DNA from: Siphonodentalium dalli
Taxonomy: Eukaryota > Mollusca > Scaphopoda > Gadilida > Siphonodentaliidae
Assembly: GCA_032622095.1 (NCBI GenBank)
Contig: CP136066.1
Span: 45,025,835 to 45,089,834 of the forward strand
DNA: 64,000 nt
Direction of reading: 5' to 3'
The position numbers were made by a program, and so were the translations under genes. Positions 47,508 to 63,985 of this stretch are shown here, in pieces. Each line of letters begins with the position of its first letter. Within the stretch, counting starts at the first letter, position 1. The notes under the pieces were generated by a model that had not been told where the DNA came from, did not search any database, and saw nothing but the letters and a program-made list of their open reading frames with translations.

Positions 47508-47519
47508 CTGAAACATAAG

Positions 47520-50390
47520 AAACATGTACTGGTATATATAGTTTATTTCAGGCAATGTTGCCCATATGTATGTACATGTATACAATATAATATATAACAA
47601 CAATGAATCAAAAATTTTAGCAATGGCGTATTTTGATTTGCATTTAAATGTGTATAATATAGAATTCCAATTTAAAGATAGTTCTGATCTGTACTTAATA
47701 TCTGAAGAATGTTTACTAGAAATGACACACCCTCTCTCTGAAGTTATACACAAACTTGCGCAGCAGCATCGGAAATACAATACATACAATCCTTAACATA
47801 CATAGCACTAGCACTTCAAAATTTAAAATATCGCAGATAGACAATTTGTTGTATGTTTTCTTTGAGTAATTAGCCCACAAATGGACACAATATAATGAAG
47901 AAATAAAGAGAATTTCCTGAATACATTCACTCGAATACATATAGCACGATACTGGCATTGAATGTCATTGTCATCAGAGAGATCGTTGCGAATCAAGTAA
48001 GGTTGGTTTATTGGAATTTATGCCATTTGTTTAGCTGCTATAATTACATGTCAGTTTTACAGGTGGATGAATGAGAGTCAAATACATGCATCAGGCCCAG
48101 GTTACATTAATTTCACAGTGGGCCAGGGTGCAATTTCTATTTGCCCTCTTTTAGTTTCTTTAAATAATACATGCACATACATGCAATCTGTATTTGAGTT
48201 TTGTCATTCGACAACCCCGATAAATTGCGTTCCAGCCATTGAAAATATTGACCAATGTTGGGAGTGTGACCCAAAATCCTGCTTCCGCTTCTAATAGAAT
48301 CTCCCAACCCCCCCCCCCCCCCCCCCCCAGCTATCGAACACTCGGACTATTGAACACTCTTATTCTAGCTACAGTGCAAATTCTTACAGATATCTTTCTG
48401 TTGAAACATTATTCCACTTGTGCACACAGGTGGATGAAGATGTTGTTAAAAGCAAATGTAGTTTATAATCCAGGATGGTGAATATTTACAAGTAAAATCA
48501 TCAAGTTTAAAATCTCCGCTCTGCTGTTCACCCTGTATTGAGAACAGAACCAAAGTGACACAAAAGTCTTGCTTCTTCTACTTCAACATTATACTCAGAT
48601 GCCTTCAATTTACTGAAGATTATGAGGAGGTCCAGGTAGCTATAGTGGTTGAGTAACTTTATAACCCTGTGGTGACTCCAGTAGCATTCTTTAATGTGCA
48701 CATACTGAGGCGTGTGTACAGGTCAGCCACTAATGTCCATGCCCGAGCAGACAGCATACTGCACCCACAACAACATACCTAGACAAATGTCGTACGTAAT
48801 CACAGTAATGGGGGGGGGGGGGGGGGAGTCGGCATTTTGCATTAAGATCTTTATTCAATGATCTCGAATGACACTTTTCAGCCTGACAAACTTGGTATCT
48901 GACTGAGTTCTGTTTTTTTGTCAGAATACCCTGAACAGGTTTCGATCCCCCGGTCTGCTAGCTCGAGAGACCAGTGTTCAAAGTTACCCTGGTTTACGAC
49001 AGAGCTCGATTTAACCGAATTCGCATTGCAATTCAAATTCTGCTAACCAATTTACAATGAAAAACATGTATTGGTTGGGAATGCCATACAAAATCTACCC
49101 ATGGCTACAAAATGCAATATACATTTTAAAAATTAAATCGACCCCTGGTTTACTGTACCGTGTACGCTACCTCTCGGCTATTGACTTCCCTGTATATCTC
49201 GACCCCTTAACCACAGCAGAATTATGGGTAACTTTTCAGGATTTAGTCGGAAATATCGCTTGTTGCCATTCATCGGAAAGCTCTCGACTATATGTACACA
49301 GATATTTCAGTGCAGGAACCAATGCTGGTTATAGACGCACTTTTGTTGCTGTAAATGTAAAAAAAAAATAAAACTGAAAGGTTACTAAAATGCTACAAAA
49401 GAAGTAATAGAAACACTGTGGTCGTGGCGGTAAATTATAACTATATACTATCTTTTTTGTTATTTTGTAAATTTGTGTGTTTCTGAAATCGGCTTTTACA
49501 TCACAAACAATGACGATCTTTGAGTTAAAAATCAGTACTATAGACTAACCATTGTCTCAGGGTAAAGACCACCCAATTATAAACACTTTTTGAAACAATC
49601 CCTTAATATTCACAATGTTTTTTCGAACAAAAACATAGTCTCAACAAGTTGTAAACCACTTTCTCATCTTTCCCGAATTCGGTAATGGAGAGAACAACAA
49701 CTCGCACCGTTTTCCCACAATTTGATTGGACAAAAAATCACGTGTTATGTACTTTGCTGCGGATGTGACGTCAGGTAAGAAAAACGCGCATTTAATCTAT
49801 ATTTAAACGGGGATCTCCCAATCAAAATTACTATGAAAGACCATAAGCCGGGATACATCACATTAAAGAAAACTATGGAAGACCGTTTTCTCATTTATCA
49901 ATAAAATTTTGAATTTTTCACTGAGCTGTTAAGCGTATTGGCGGTGAAGGGAGGGGATGGCTTCTTCTTCTTTGGTAGGAAGTTCCCCCCGAGGCACTCC
50001 AGTAATGGATGAATATGATCCTTAGAATGTATACAGGTTGATCCGATGAATTATCAGATACTACTGGTAGGTTAGGCCAAACAATTTATTAACAGAGGCT
50101 ACATCAATGATCCGACCTGTTGGTGAAACGATTATATAATTATTTATATATTAATTATGACAACGTTTTACGGCGCTCAGGCAGTATAATATATGGTGAA
50201 ATTATCTTACATCTTCTGAAAGCAACACATTTGTAGAAACAATGGCAGTTTTGACACATAGTCTTAAATACATTTGATGTGAAGAACATTAATCTTATAT
50301 TATGTAATGCAATAACATATATTGCAAAACAATCTCACCACTTTGTATCTTGTAGATTTTTTTTTTTTTGGCTCGAGTCGCAGGGTTTGG
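47520..50390. other. ARID4-actin intergenic region, mostly unrecognised
   Basis: It holds a C21 run (48308-48328), a G17 run (48810-48826) and a half copy of the 29083-29300 palindromic MITE (49200-49290, 'aaccacagcagaattatggg'). A 5' untranslated exon of ARID4 could lie here but cannot be identified from sequence alone. Confidence 0.45.
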
Positions 50391-50394
50391 GGGT

Positions 50395-51400
50395 GTTTCA
50401 ACTTTCACCCCCCCCCCCCCAACTTTGGTCAAATTTTTCAACAGTTGGAAATTTCATACCTGACACAACATTAGTTGGAAATTTTACACCAACAATAGGT
50501 TGAAACTGTTCTGGTAGTTTGATTTTCAAACAATTTATTGGGGGGAATTTATTGTTTTTGAACCAATATTTGCATATTTTCATACTTTTGGTAAATACAT
50601 TTGACTGAAATGGCCATCACATTTTCATACTTTTGTTAAAAAATTTGGACTGAAATGGCCATCAGTTGGACATTTTCCAACTTAGGGGGTGTCAGGTTGG
50701 AAATTTCCAACACTTGGGTTCTTGGAAAGCTTGTGCCCTGGTCATTCCCCATTGGCCAGTCAAAAAGTGCTAGTTAATTTAAGAAAACAATATTGTCCTG
50801 GTCCTACATTTGGTCAACATTGTCATTGGAATTGTCATCAGTTGGAAATTTTCCAACCTAGGTTGGGAGTCAGGTTTGAAATTTCCAACTCTAGGAAGGC
50901 TTGGGGCTAGTCTAGATGCTATAGGATTTTTGCGATTTTCTAGATTTGAAATTATTCACACACCGGGCCCAACCATGGTCGGCCCGGTGTTTCATGATCC
51001 CTCCCCCGTGGCCAATAAAAACGTACTATTTAGATTAAGAAAACAATATTTTACTACATTTGGTCAAAATTGTGGACTGAAATGGTCATCAGTTGGAGAA
51101 TTTTCCAACCTATGTGTGAGTATGATGTGTGAGTATGAGGTTTGAAATTTCCAACACTAGGAAATCTTGACGTCAGTCTAGATGCTAGGATTTTGCTATT
51201 TTCTTGTTTAGTTTTCAAAATGTTCTCACACCGGACCGAACAACCATGGTCGTGGTCTCTTGTCCGTAGCTGTGTGCATTTGTCAGGAGTTAGACCACTA
51301 GATGTTAGGATTATGTAATGTTCAGGTTCAAATATCTGAATGTTCTCATACCGGGTATATAAAACCATGGTTTATGAATATATAGGCTATTAGGCCTGAG
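50395..51400. repeat. Degenerate tandem repeat around GTTGGAAATTTTCCAAC
   Basis: Blocks near 50600-50780, 50820-51000 and 51060-51250 share 'gactgaaatggtcatcagtt', 'ggaaattttccaacc' and 'ctagatgctaggatttt'. The same text lies at 35290-35720 within the TAA-flanked element. Confidence 0.6.
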
Positions 51401-51679
51401 CATTTTATAACCGACTGGCAGAATCCATTTAGTATAAACGGGTTAAAGTAGATGATTGCATGTTGTAATTATATGTTTTATAGGTTTTATCTCTCATTTT
51501 CAACTAGGGGTAAAGAATAATTAATGCTCTAAAATCTCTATACCCAACTCATAGAATTAATTCTTTAGATTATTCATGTCCGCCTTCATGAAACCTGAAT
51601 GTTACGAATGACGTTGATTGTAAATTAGTTCATCTGCCTGAGGCTTATAGTACAGTACGTTTGACTAACATAAACAGCC

Positions 51680-52330
51680 CTCAAAATATGGTACCGGACA
51701 TTTGCCGAATGAGGTCCACAGAGGGTGAATTTAGTGACGCTATACCCCGCACACCGAGCTATATATAGCGACACCAGAGTCATCGGATAGGGACCTCATT
51801 CTTCTCTGGAAACAAGTTTTTTTTAGTCTTAGAAATTCCTTTAGAAATTTCTTTTCTTTTTTAGTTTAGTTTCTCTTTTTATACCCTCAAAATATGGTGC
51901 CGGAAATTCGCAGAATGAATACCAGAGGCACTAAATTCACCCACTGGGGACCTCATTCTGCGTAGGCCGCGTCTTCTTTGGAAAGTACATCTATTATCAA
52001 ATTAAAAACAAATTTAGTTTCTTCAGAAACTTCTTTAGAATGTTTTTCTTTTTAGATTCTCTATATCCCCAAATTATAGAATAAGACGACATGCACAATA
52101 ATGCACAATCGAGATGCCCATGCAATCGGTGCAGATCACCATCTTGGAACTTAAATCTGTGTCTCGGTCTCCCAAGTCATAGTCATATGCCCATAGCAGA
52201 TGAGGCCATATATACAGAATGAGGCCCGAAGATGGTGAATCTGATGACTCTGGCCCGCTGTGCGGTGTGGCATCACTAAATTAACCCTCTGGGGACCTCA
52301 TTATGCAAATGTCCAGCACCATATTTTGAG
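51680..52330. repeat. Degenerate long-form family P copies
   Basis: 'gccgaatgaggtccacagagg', 'cactggggacctcattctgc' and 'ctctggggacctcattatgc' mark decayed ends. The internal block with 'cacaatcgagatgcccatg' matches 12590-12640. Confidence 0.55.
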
Positions 52331-52603
52331 GCCTGTACATGAATGTCGTCAAATCGGATCTGGCATCTTTAAAAATTGTTGGTTGGAAATTTACTAATAA
52401 AATATATAGTGCTTCCTACCTTTGATAGTCATCCAATTGAAGCATGCTAAGCACAACACGCACGGTATACCTAACACTGCATGTCCACGTTCATGTAATT
52501 AGCGGCTGTATCAGATAATATCTGCATGCTGTTAAATTAACCACATGTATCATGCATGCGAAGGCACATGGCGGCAATTGTGCCAACAGAGACCACTACG
52601 TCA

Positions 52604-52613
52604 CCATATATGG
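52604..52613 (+). promoter_or_regulatory. CArG box of the actin promoter
   Basis: CCATATATGG is a perfect match to CC(A/T)6GG, the serum response factor site, 68 bp upstream of the TATA-like box. A TACGTCA half-site like that of CREB/ATF lies just before it (52597-52603). SRF control of actin genes is well established in animals; use of this site is inference. Confidence 0.72.
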
Positions 52614-52671
52614 GATAACACAACGCTGGGACCAGATTCCAAGAAGCGGACCAGGTGGGATCAGAACCGAA

Positions 52672-52677
52672 TATAAG
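52672..52677 (+). promoter_or_regulatory. TATA-like box of the actin promoter
   Basis: TATAAG lies 115 bp before the actin ATG, so transcription would start near 52700 and no 5' untranslated intron is needed. Confidence 0.55.
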
Positions 52678-52705
52678 GTCCGATCTGATGGATGGTGTTC
52701 AGTAA

Positions 52706-54700
<1,995 letters not shown>

Positions 54701-54714
54701 ATTAACGCTCTCAA

Positions 54715-55440
54715 ATGACTATTTAGTTGGCTTCGGGGTAAAAACATATGTGATTCGAGTCGAGGAATCCACCAACCAAAGCTCAGAGCGATCAGATATC
54801 GATTTTTTAAGTTTGTTATTTCTCGGATATGTATACTTATTTGTGGCCTGGAAAAAATTGTCAAATTGCGGATGAAGATGGATAACTTTAAAATCAAGTG
54901 GTAATACGACCAAATTTCGTGACAATCAAGTGATACTGCGGACCATATTTCGTCGAACAACATATTGTTCAATAACACGTTTTGGGAAACTTTATACCGT
55001 AGTTGACGGTGGTTAGCATTATTTTTTTGTAATTAATATATTCTGTTAACTAAATGTCGTTGTTGTTGTAACTTGATGATATGGGGACCGTCTGATCGGA
55101 TTGAGTACCTTTAATTTAAGCCAAATTTAAGAGCAAGATCTATAATAGAACAATAATTTTGAGCCAGAGACTTCTGTCGCTAAATAATATTTTGCCAATA
55201 TATTTAAAGGTACTCAATCCGATCAGACGCTCCTAAATTACTATTTCTGTGGCTCTGGGAGTAAAAAATATTTGATTCGAGTCGAGGAACCCACCCGTCA
55301 AAGCTAATTTTGTTAATTTTGGAGATCTGGCCCAAAACTTCTTCAGATCTTTGTGCTCAAACGGACAAATTGCGGTTGTAAAACGGATAACTCTAAAATC
55401 AAGTGGTTATTATTGTTAATAGTTGAATGTTCTTTTAACT
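54715..55440. repeat. Decayed copies of the TTAA element family seen at 59220-59526
   Basis: 'ggcttcggggtaaaaacata', 'gattcgagtcgagga' and the termini 'tctgatcggattgagtacct' (55092-55111) and 'aggtactcaatccgatcaga' (55208-55227) match that element. Confidence 0.62.
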
Positions 55441-55932
55441 ATAATACTCATTTTATTTGACGTTGCCCGCGAACATTGCATGATTATGTGCCTTTAATGA
55501 CCCTTCCCCGACAACGAACATTTGCCACTCGGTCCTTCGCACTAAATTACTGGAAAATGTTGTCAGTTGAAATGCGACTGACCAAATTCGAAACATTATA
55601 TATATAATGTGTTGTTCACTCTCGCTCGCTAATCAACAATACGAAGAGTTAAATATGTAATGTATCTTGCCTAGATGCACGAATCAGCTAATCAGTCTAC
55701 CTGTATGGTGCGTGGATCACAAATATACACCTTTCGGGATTAGAACTAGCTTCGCCATGCTGTCATATTTTGGCCTAAGAATAATGGACCATACACCTTA
55801 CCAACTGAGCCACCGGTGGCCATTTATCCAAGAAAACCATAATAATTCGATGAATTTGTTTTATAGTGAAGGGAGCTGTGTTCAATATATGGATTCATTT
55901 AAAGCAATAAAACTTGATTATAGACTACATAA

Positions 55933-56387
55933 AGGCCCACTTAATTTTTGAACCCCCACATTACTTTACATACAAATATATGCCATATTATATTCATTTG
56001 AAAGAGGAAGCTCCCAAACATTGTATTATCAAATTATCTGGTTTAGTAAACTGTGGACATGCTGTTTTTGTTGAGTTGCCAACACATTTTGTCATCAAGA
56101 TTGAAGTAAAAATCAGTATTATTTTCAATGCAGGAGGAATAACTCTAGTCTATATATTAAAGATAGAGTTCTTCCCCTTCCATTGAAAAAGTTTGAATTA
56201 TGTTGCATTCTGTGTGACAAGGGGGGAAGTCTTCTATTTCTCTGTGTGCATCTTCTGAGACACAAATGTTTCAAATAGTGATGAATTATAGCATTTTAAT
56301 CATATTTTATGGCATAGATTGTTATTAAAACCGTATATCAAGTCACTATAAAAAAAAAAATTGGCGACTCGAAAATTAAGTGGGCCT
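55933..56387. mobile_element. TTAA element with AGGCCCACTT termini, uninterrupted copy
   Basis: Ends AGGCCCACTTAATTTTTGA and CGAAAATTAAGTGGGCCT; TTAA follows at 56388-56391, while the left TTAA has decayed to ATAA. It is the reverse-orientation relative of 4204-5760 and lacks the hAT-like insertion. It therefore shows the empty site: one GTTATTCC equivalent, read as GGAATAAC near 56139. Confidence 0.8.
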
Positions 56388-56484
56388 TTAAACCTTTCTA
56401 TACTAAATACTTATTCACGAGTAGTTATTCCTGAGGTAATGTCCATATAATAAGTTCAACAAATGACCATATGCCGTTTGTTAA

Positions 56485-56876
56485 CCCTTTACCCAACAGA
56501 AGGGCCCTGTGCCAATGCATTCTCTTATATATGCGAGTCGACCATAGGTCGCCTCGCATATATAAGAGAATGCATTGACTTAACACATTAAAAATTATAA
56601 AATTGTTAAAGAATGTAAGAAAAAATGGTAAAAAGTGTTAAAAAAAGATATTTTTTAGGCCAATGCATTCTCTTATATATGCGAGGCGACCTATGGTCGA
56701 CTCGCATATATAAGAGAATGCATTGGCACAGGGCATAACTGTAACTATCACAATGTGGTCAAGGAGCCGGTTCCAATGATATCCATATCTGTATGGTTCT
56801 ATTGAGACAGACCGAAGATATTTTAGGCTGTTGAAGCTTTATTTGGCCGGTTTTGGCCGGTTTGTTGGGTAAAGGG
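56485..56876 (-). mobile_element. TTAA MITE, subfamily A, complete, in the actin intron
   Basis: TTAA at 56481-56484 and 56877-56880; 392 bp, both hairpin modules present. Confidence 0.88.
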
Positions 56877-57466
56877 TTAAACGTATTATCTGAACATTTC
56901 CAACCAATGAATATGAATAATTCTGCTCTTGTGTTCTCTTTTTTCTGTCTGTCGTCTTGTTTTATTGCATGAGCACCCCTCCAAATGAATAATATATAAT
57001 TCCAATTTATATTTATATAACTGACTGGGAAAAACCATTTAGTATAGAACGGGTTGAACCCTGTTGGATATGACTGCGTCTTCAATTTAAATATGAATAA
57101 CAGTAGATAAATTTTCTTCTGCCAATAACGACATCGTGTTTGAGAATGACTTTCAATTGTATCCCCACTGGTTTATGATCTCATATCTTCAACATGACTG
57201 TGGGACCAATATTTGTGTTGCTTTAAATGATGATTGACTTTCGTGAATACTGTTGCGATCAATATTGAAGATGTCACATTCAAATGTCAGTCAACAATCA
57301 CTATATGACCATTCTCTGAGATACATGAAATACTCCTTATATAGATTTCCATAACCACCACGCAAGAAACAACTTGAAAACAATACAATAGCATCTGTCT
57401 GTTCTTCAACATCTCAGCTAATCAGCATTATTTAAGTGTCTAACCGAGAAATTAATATTCCAATGA

Positions 57467-58498
<1,032 letters not shown>

Positions 58499-58758
58499 TA
58501 ACTTTGAGCTCAAATTATGCTATAATTATATAATTAATTAATTAAAGCTAGAGTAAATCAGCAAAGATCGATTTTGTATATATTTGCTGTACCCGCTTCT
58601 ACTTACCGTGGTTGCATGCATTGGAACATGTTCTGAGGGCAAATTTGTGTATGTTCATATTTCTTTGAATCACCCTATGCAAACTACACGATGGCCCTCG
58701 AGACTCTACCCACCTGTCGGTTTCATGAATTGGACCTACTGCGCCATTTTTTAATTGG

Positions 58759-58764
58759 AATAAA
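58759..58764 (+). terminator. Actin polyadenylation signal
   Basis: AATAAA lies 260 bp after the stop codon, followed by a T-rich stretch. It is the first such hexamer downstream. Confidence 0.6.
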
Positions 58765-58779
58765 TTGTTTCAGCTTTGT

Positions 58780-59215
58780 ATTTATATATTGAACTACAGT
58801 CTCATTGACAGTTTCATTTATAATTTCTAATGTCAAGTCTATAAGGTACATTTTAGTTTTAGAAATTCTCCAGAATGATCAAAGGCAGTAATCGATCACC
58901 TGGTTCGTCACTTTTGAAGAAACACTATAGTACCTATATATAGCCCTTGGAATGTCGAACAGGAACGTAGTGGTGTGTATGTCTCACATCCCCTCCAATG
59001 ATGGTCCAATGTTATATAACTTTAAAAATTTAAAAACAATGTATGTATGGTAATTTAAAATCCAAAATATGAATATTGCCAAATTTCCAGCCAAGTTACA
59101 GGAACGACTGAGTCATTATTTCGTGTGAGAATCCAGATTCAGAATCCGAAATTGATTACTGGGGCGGGGCTAAATCCCCCTAATTACGCGGATTATAGGT
59201 GGTTCTCCGCAAAGA
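58780..59215. other. Region downstream of actin, nothing recognised
   Basis: No frame, RNA gene or clear repeat was recognised. Confidence 0.4.
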
Positions 59216-59219
59216 TTAA

Positions 59220-59526
59220 AGGTACCCAATCACCAGACGCTCCTAAATTACTATTTCTTTGGCTTCGGGGGTAAAAATATTTGATTCGAGCCGATGAACC
59301 CACCCATCAAAGCTCAGAGTGATTAGATATCGATGTTTGAAGTTTGCTATTTCTATTATTGTGGACCAGAAGCACGTGGTCAAAAGGACGAAGATGCGGA
59401 CGAAGATGGATAACTCTAAAATCAAGTGAGTTTTGATGGGCGGGTTCCTCGACTAGAATCAAATATTTGTTATCCCCGAAGCCAAAAAAATAGTAGTTTA
59501 GGAGCGTCTGATCGGATTGAGTACCT
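59220..59526. mobile_element. TTAA element with AGGTACYCAATC ends (307 bp)
   Basis: TTAA at 59216-59219 and 59527-59530. The ends run inward as inverted copies through 'agacgctcctaaattacta' to 'gattcgagccgatgaaccca', about 90 bp each. Remnants of the family lie at 54715-55440. Confidence 0.8.
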
Positions 59527-59846
59527 TTAATAGATCACAGACATACATTCGCAAATATAAGCACCAAATGTAGCGCCACACGATTTAATTCCTCGTTGCA
59601 TTGAATAAGAACGCGTATGAAATTGGTGGAAATTGACTCTAAACATATTTTTATCAGTTTTTTGTTGCCCCTCCCCTCCCTATCCCTGACTCAGGCGGCG
59701 CCACTTTTGATAACTTTAAGCCACACAATTAGACTCATTATGGAGATGAATATATATAAAATTTGTGGAAATCGGCGACGAAAGAAATTCGTATACAATT
59801 TAGTGCCCCCCTCCCCATCCCATCTCACCCAAACTCACTCACTTAA

Positions 59847-60303
59847 CCCTTTACCCAACAAAACGGCAAAAAACGCCCAAATAAAGCTTCAACAGCCTAA
59901 AATATCTTCGGTCTGTCTCAATAACACCATACAAATATGGATATCATTGGAACCGGTTCATTGACCACATTGTGATGGTTACAGTTATGCCCTGTGCCAA
60001 TGCATTCTCTTATATATGCGAGTCGACCATAGGTCGCCTCGCATATATAAGAGAATGCATTGGCCTAAACAAATCTTTTTTTAACACTTTTTTACCATTT
60101 TTTCTTACATTCTTTAACAATTTTGTAATTTTTTCTTACATTTTTAAACAATTTTTATAATATTTTTCTACATTCTTTGACAATTTTATCATTTTTAATA
60201 TGTGTTAAGCCAATGCATTCTCTTATATATGCGAGGCGACCTATGGTCGACTCGCATATATAAGATAATGCATTGGCACAGGGCCGTTCTGTTGGGTAAA
60301 GGG
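59847..60303 (+). mobile_element. TTAA MITE, subfamily A, longer spacer (457 bp)
   Basis: TTAA at 59843-59846 and 60304-60307. It shares the extended spacer with 33680-34126 and lacks the GGCCGG block (AACGGCAAAAAACGCCC instead). Confidence 0.88.
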
Positions 60304-60579
60304 TTAAAATGGAAATCACTCCGACAAGGTGCTCCATTACTTATAATAAATGTATAAGAATGACGTTTGTGGTGTCATTGGATATACAATTTATGAGAAT
60401 ACGTGTAACACTTTGAGCAAGAGTATTCTCCATTCCCACCAAATGTCAACATCAGAAGGTTTCACATCACTTTAACCTAGGTAAGGCCGGGTAACCCTGC
60501 TAGTATCTCATATCCACTAAGAAAATATTTCAATATTGTATTTGTATATCTTGAGTGGCTATTCGGCTATGGTGTGACA

Positions 60580-61030
60580 AATAGGGATACAGGGAGTGAC
60601 ATGGTCAATATGTATACAAGGATTGACCATGATAATGTATGAATGTTTTGAATAGGTACACACATGGTGACTCTATGGCCATACGTCAGGTGAAGGAGTA
60701 TACCGGGTGCCACGTGTGAGGGTATGTGTATGAAGCGAGTGGCTATATGGCCAATGGTGAGGCGCACATGTACACCCGGGGTGACTCTATGGGCATTGTT
60801 GTGGTGTTGATGTATAAATTGATTGTCTATTTGAGCATGTGTGTGGAGAATATGTATACAGGGGATTACCTTATGGCCAATGGTGAGATGAATGGTTATA
60901 CAAGGAGTGACTATATGGTTATTTGTCATGTTTAGGAGTATACCCGGTGTGCCTGCATTGTGACTCATGGCTGTATGGTCATGGGTCAAGTTCACGTGTA
61001 TACAGTGGGTCAATATGTGATAATGGGTGG
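60580..61030 (+). repeat. Degenerate minisatellite, forward half
   Basis: Loose units of about 45-60 bp contain 'tatggccaatggtgaggtg', 'gtgtatacaaggagtgacta' and variants. On the minus strand the units stay open and give repeated HDHxxTxCIHIHLT-like text, an effect of unit lengths near a multiple of three rather than evidence of a gene. Confidence 0.7.
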
Positions 61031-61169
61031 CTATCACATTCCACGTTTAACGTTTCCCCAATGTACATAAACACCATCAAGATGGAGAACTCTTTGGCAT
61101 GATCTCTGTTGATTAACATATCCTTGAGTTATTGTGGAAAGCGATAGCCACCCAAGGTACACATCTACA

Positions 61170-61850
61170 ACCCTCCCATTACCCCAGTCACTCCATATAT
61201 ACATAAACACCACACACATGACAACATAGTCACCCACTTTATACACGTACACCTGACCATACAGCCATCCTTGGTTATACCCGTACATACCACAAATGAC
61301 GACACAGTCACAAGTCACCACGCATGAACAACAGGTATACTCCTACACCGACACATGACCATATAGTCACCCTATGTATACATATTCACCACATTCACGA
61401 TCATACAATCACTCAGTGTATACATATTCACCTAACCATGAACCATACAACCTCTACATGTATACATATTCGCCATACTCATGACCATAGAATCAATCCA
61501 GGTATACATATACACCTCACCAATGGTGAGCCCTTCGGAAGTTCCAGATATACCAATACCCGAACATACGACCACTCATACGTTCCATACTTGCATATGC
61601 ATGACAATTCAGCAGCTCACTGTATACTCATACACGTCATCCATGACCGTACATCTGCTTCCAATACACCACCAATGATAATATATCCACAACATATATA
61701 AATATAAGTCCCACCCGTTACCAAAAGGGCACTCCCTATAAACCAACACATATTTCATGTCCATATACTAACTCCCTGTATACCTATTATCCTCACCCAT
61801 GATAATAGAGTAACTCCATGGCTGCCATCTTGGCATCCACCCTGTATCCA
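61170..61850 (-). repeat. Degenerate minisatellite, inverted half
   Basis: Units such as 'atacatattcacctaaccatg' and 'catgaccatagaatcaatcc' are the reverse complement of the type at 60580-61030. The two halves face each other across a spacer of about 140 bp (61031-61169). Confidence 0.7.
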
Positions 61851-61859
61851 GTTGATCAA

Positions 61860-63980
61860 TGTTTATCATAATGGGACAGAATAGCCACACATTATGGTTC
61901 ATCTCAGTTCCGTCTCAAAGTTCTGCCTATTTCCTTTCAATAATATGGACAGAAAACCACAAAAGGGGTTCTCCGCACTGCAACTTTAAAATGAATTTGT
62001 CATGCCCCATACGGAACTGGGACAAACATAATAGAACGTAGTTGTCAGTTAATTAATTAACAAGTACAATAACCAATGTGCTACCTTTTCGGATAACGCT
62101 GAGAATAATGTTCGGGATATATGTAAAAAAAATAACTTTTTACAAATTTGGTTGCAATTTTGGAAGCCAACTTGAGCAATTTGGTCTATAAGCACCAGAG
62201 TGTGACACATTTAAGGTAGACCAAAACAATAAACACATTTGATACCAAAGATAGTTGCATTTTACTTGAAAAAATGGTCCAACCCTGAAAAGTGAATTTT
62301 TGTCGATATTTATGTCAAGTTTGTGAGAGAAAAATCTAATATTTCTGGTGATGTCAGTGGTGACAATAGTATCAGAAATGTTAGTATTCAATATATAGAA
62401 TACAGAATGGCCAATTTTATACGCCAACCACAAATTGTAAGCGATTTCAGGGCACCCTGGGGCAATATTTACCATTTTCCAAAATATTTTGGCAGCCATT
62501 TTGAGCCAAAGTAAGAATTTTGGTTCCGGCGAGTTGGAATATTCATAGGTAATGATATGCATCACTTACATTACAATGTTCTGTTCATTTCTTGTTGAAA
62601 TATGAATAGAATCCCAATTGTGATTTTTTTTGGTGAAATTTTATATCCCATTCTGTAAAATCGAATTGTTGATGGTTCGGAAGGGGCTAAGACCCCAATA
62701 ATTCCATATTTAATTGCTCCAATGGTCAGTTAATATACCAAACACAAAATAAAGTCATATTACTGAACCAGTTCCAAACAGCATGAGCTGATCTAGAAGA
62801 TATTTGTGAAAAAACGTCATATTTTCAACTTCCGGCGGCCATTTTGGCGGCCATCTTGGATGGTGAGTTTCAATTTTGGCCCAAACAAGTGTCATTATGT
62901 GTTAGCTTCACGAAAATATATACATTTGTATACATTTAACTATATTTTCCCGCTATAATTTGCATAAAACTGACTTAGGGTCTGGTCTGAAAAAACGGCG
63001 GCCATGGTGGACGCCATCTTGTCTGGAGTCTACATGGCCACTTTTTTTTCTTGTTAACATTGCTTAAAAGTTGAAGGACATAATAAGGAACAAAATGAGT
63101 GGGGTGAAGTTAGGTCCCAGGGTGCAAGGGTACCCCTATTAGCTCTCGGGATAATACCATAGCCACAGTCAAGTAAGCCACATAACTAGGTGTCCACTTT
63201 CAAACAACAGTTATCAAATTATCAGATATTATTATATTTATACAATGATGTCCTGGGTGTATGCATAAATAACATTTCTATGCAACATTTGCAAAATGAT
63301 GTTGAGTTAAGATTTTTCAAAATCCAACGGGTTAGCCTTTATTGCTGGCACTTTGTTAATCTCGGTTTATCTTGAATACGGTTATGCCCACCATAGTAAA
63401 TAATTTAACCCAGATTGGTGTTTGAAAACTGCTATATGTATTTATTTAATAAGAAGGAAATTTTAAAAATAAAACATCAGTAAAATTGAGTTGATATAGG
63501 TTACAAACAACTAAATCCACATAGTTATGCTCCTTGGATTTATGTTCAGAAACTCCAATCAGATAGAAACTAGTCCTATCAGCTGGTTGGTACATAATTA
63601 AAAAAAAACAACTATTGGAACTATGAACGGGAATTTGAATTTGAAAACGACCGCACCTCTCGGGTTCATATGATGAATATATCAGACTTGAGACTTCATG
63701 TCAAGTATGATATGTTGCTGAACATATGCCCGTCGCTTTCGATACAAACGTTAAAGTTGTAGCCTGAGGAAAATATTAGTTGTTTGTAACCTACTAAATT
63801 GATTGAATTCATTCATTCTCAAGTGCTCACCATTTCCGCTGGAATAGCCTTTCCTATATATAAACATACATGTTCATGTAAGGCCACACCGCGCGGTCCT
63901 GGCGATGAGGTGATCACGGTGAATCGTTGTCAAATAGCATCGCAAACCATGCGCGATTTCAAACTTAATACAAATAGCCT
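61860..63980. other. Right-hand end of window, no gene recognised
   Basis: 62800-63050 contains 'gcggccattttggcggccatcttgg'-type text common in dispersed repeats. No ORF with recognisable content, no RNA gene and no complete element was found. Confidence 0.45.
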
Positions 63981-63985
63981 ATTAA

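Noticed and set aside
60567..61037. 156-codon His-rich repeat frame on the minus strand, and its counterpart at 61324-61701
   Set aside because: Both follow from minisatellite units whose length is near a multiple of three; no splice or promoter support.
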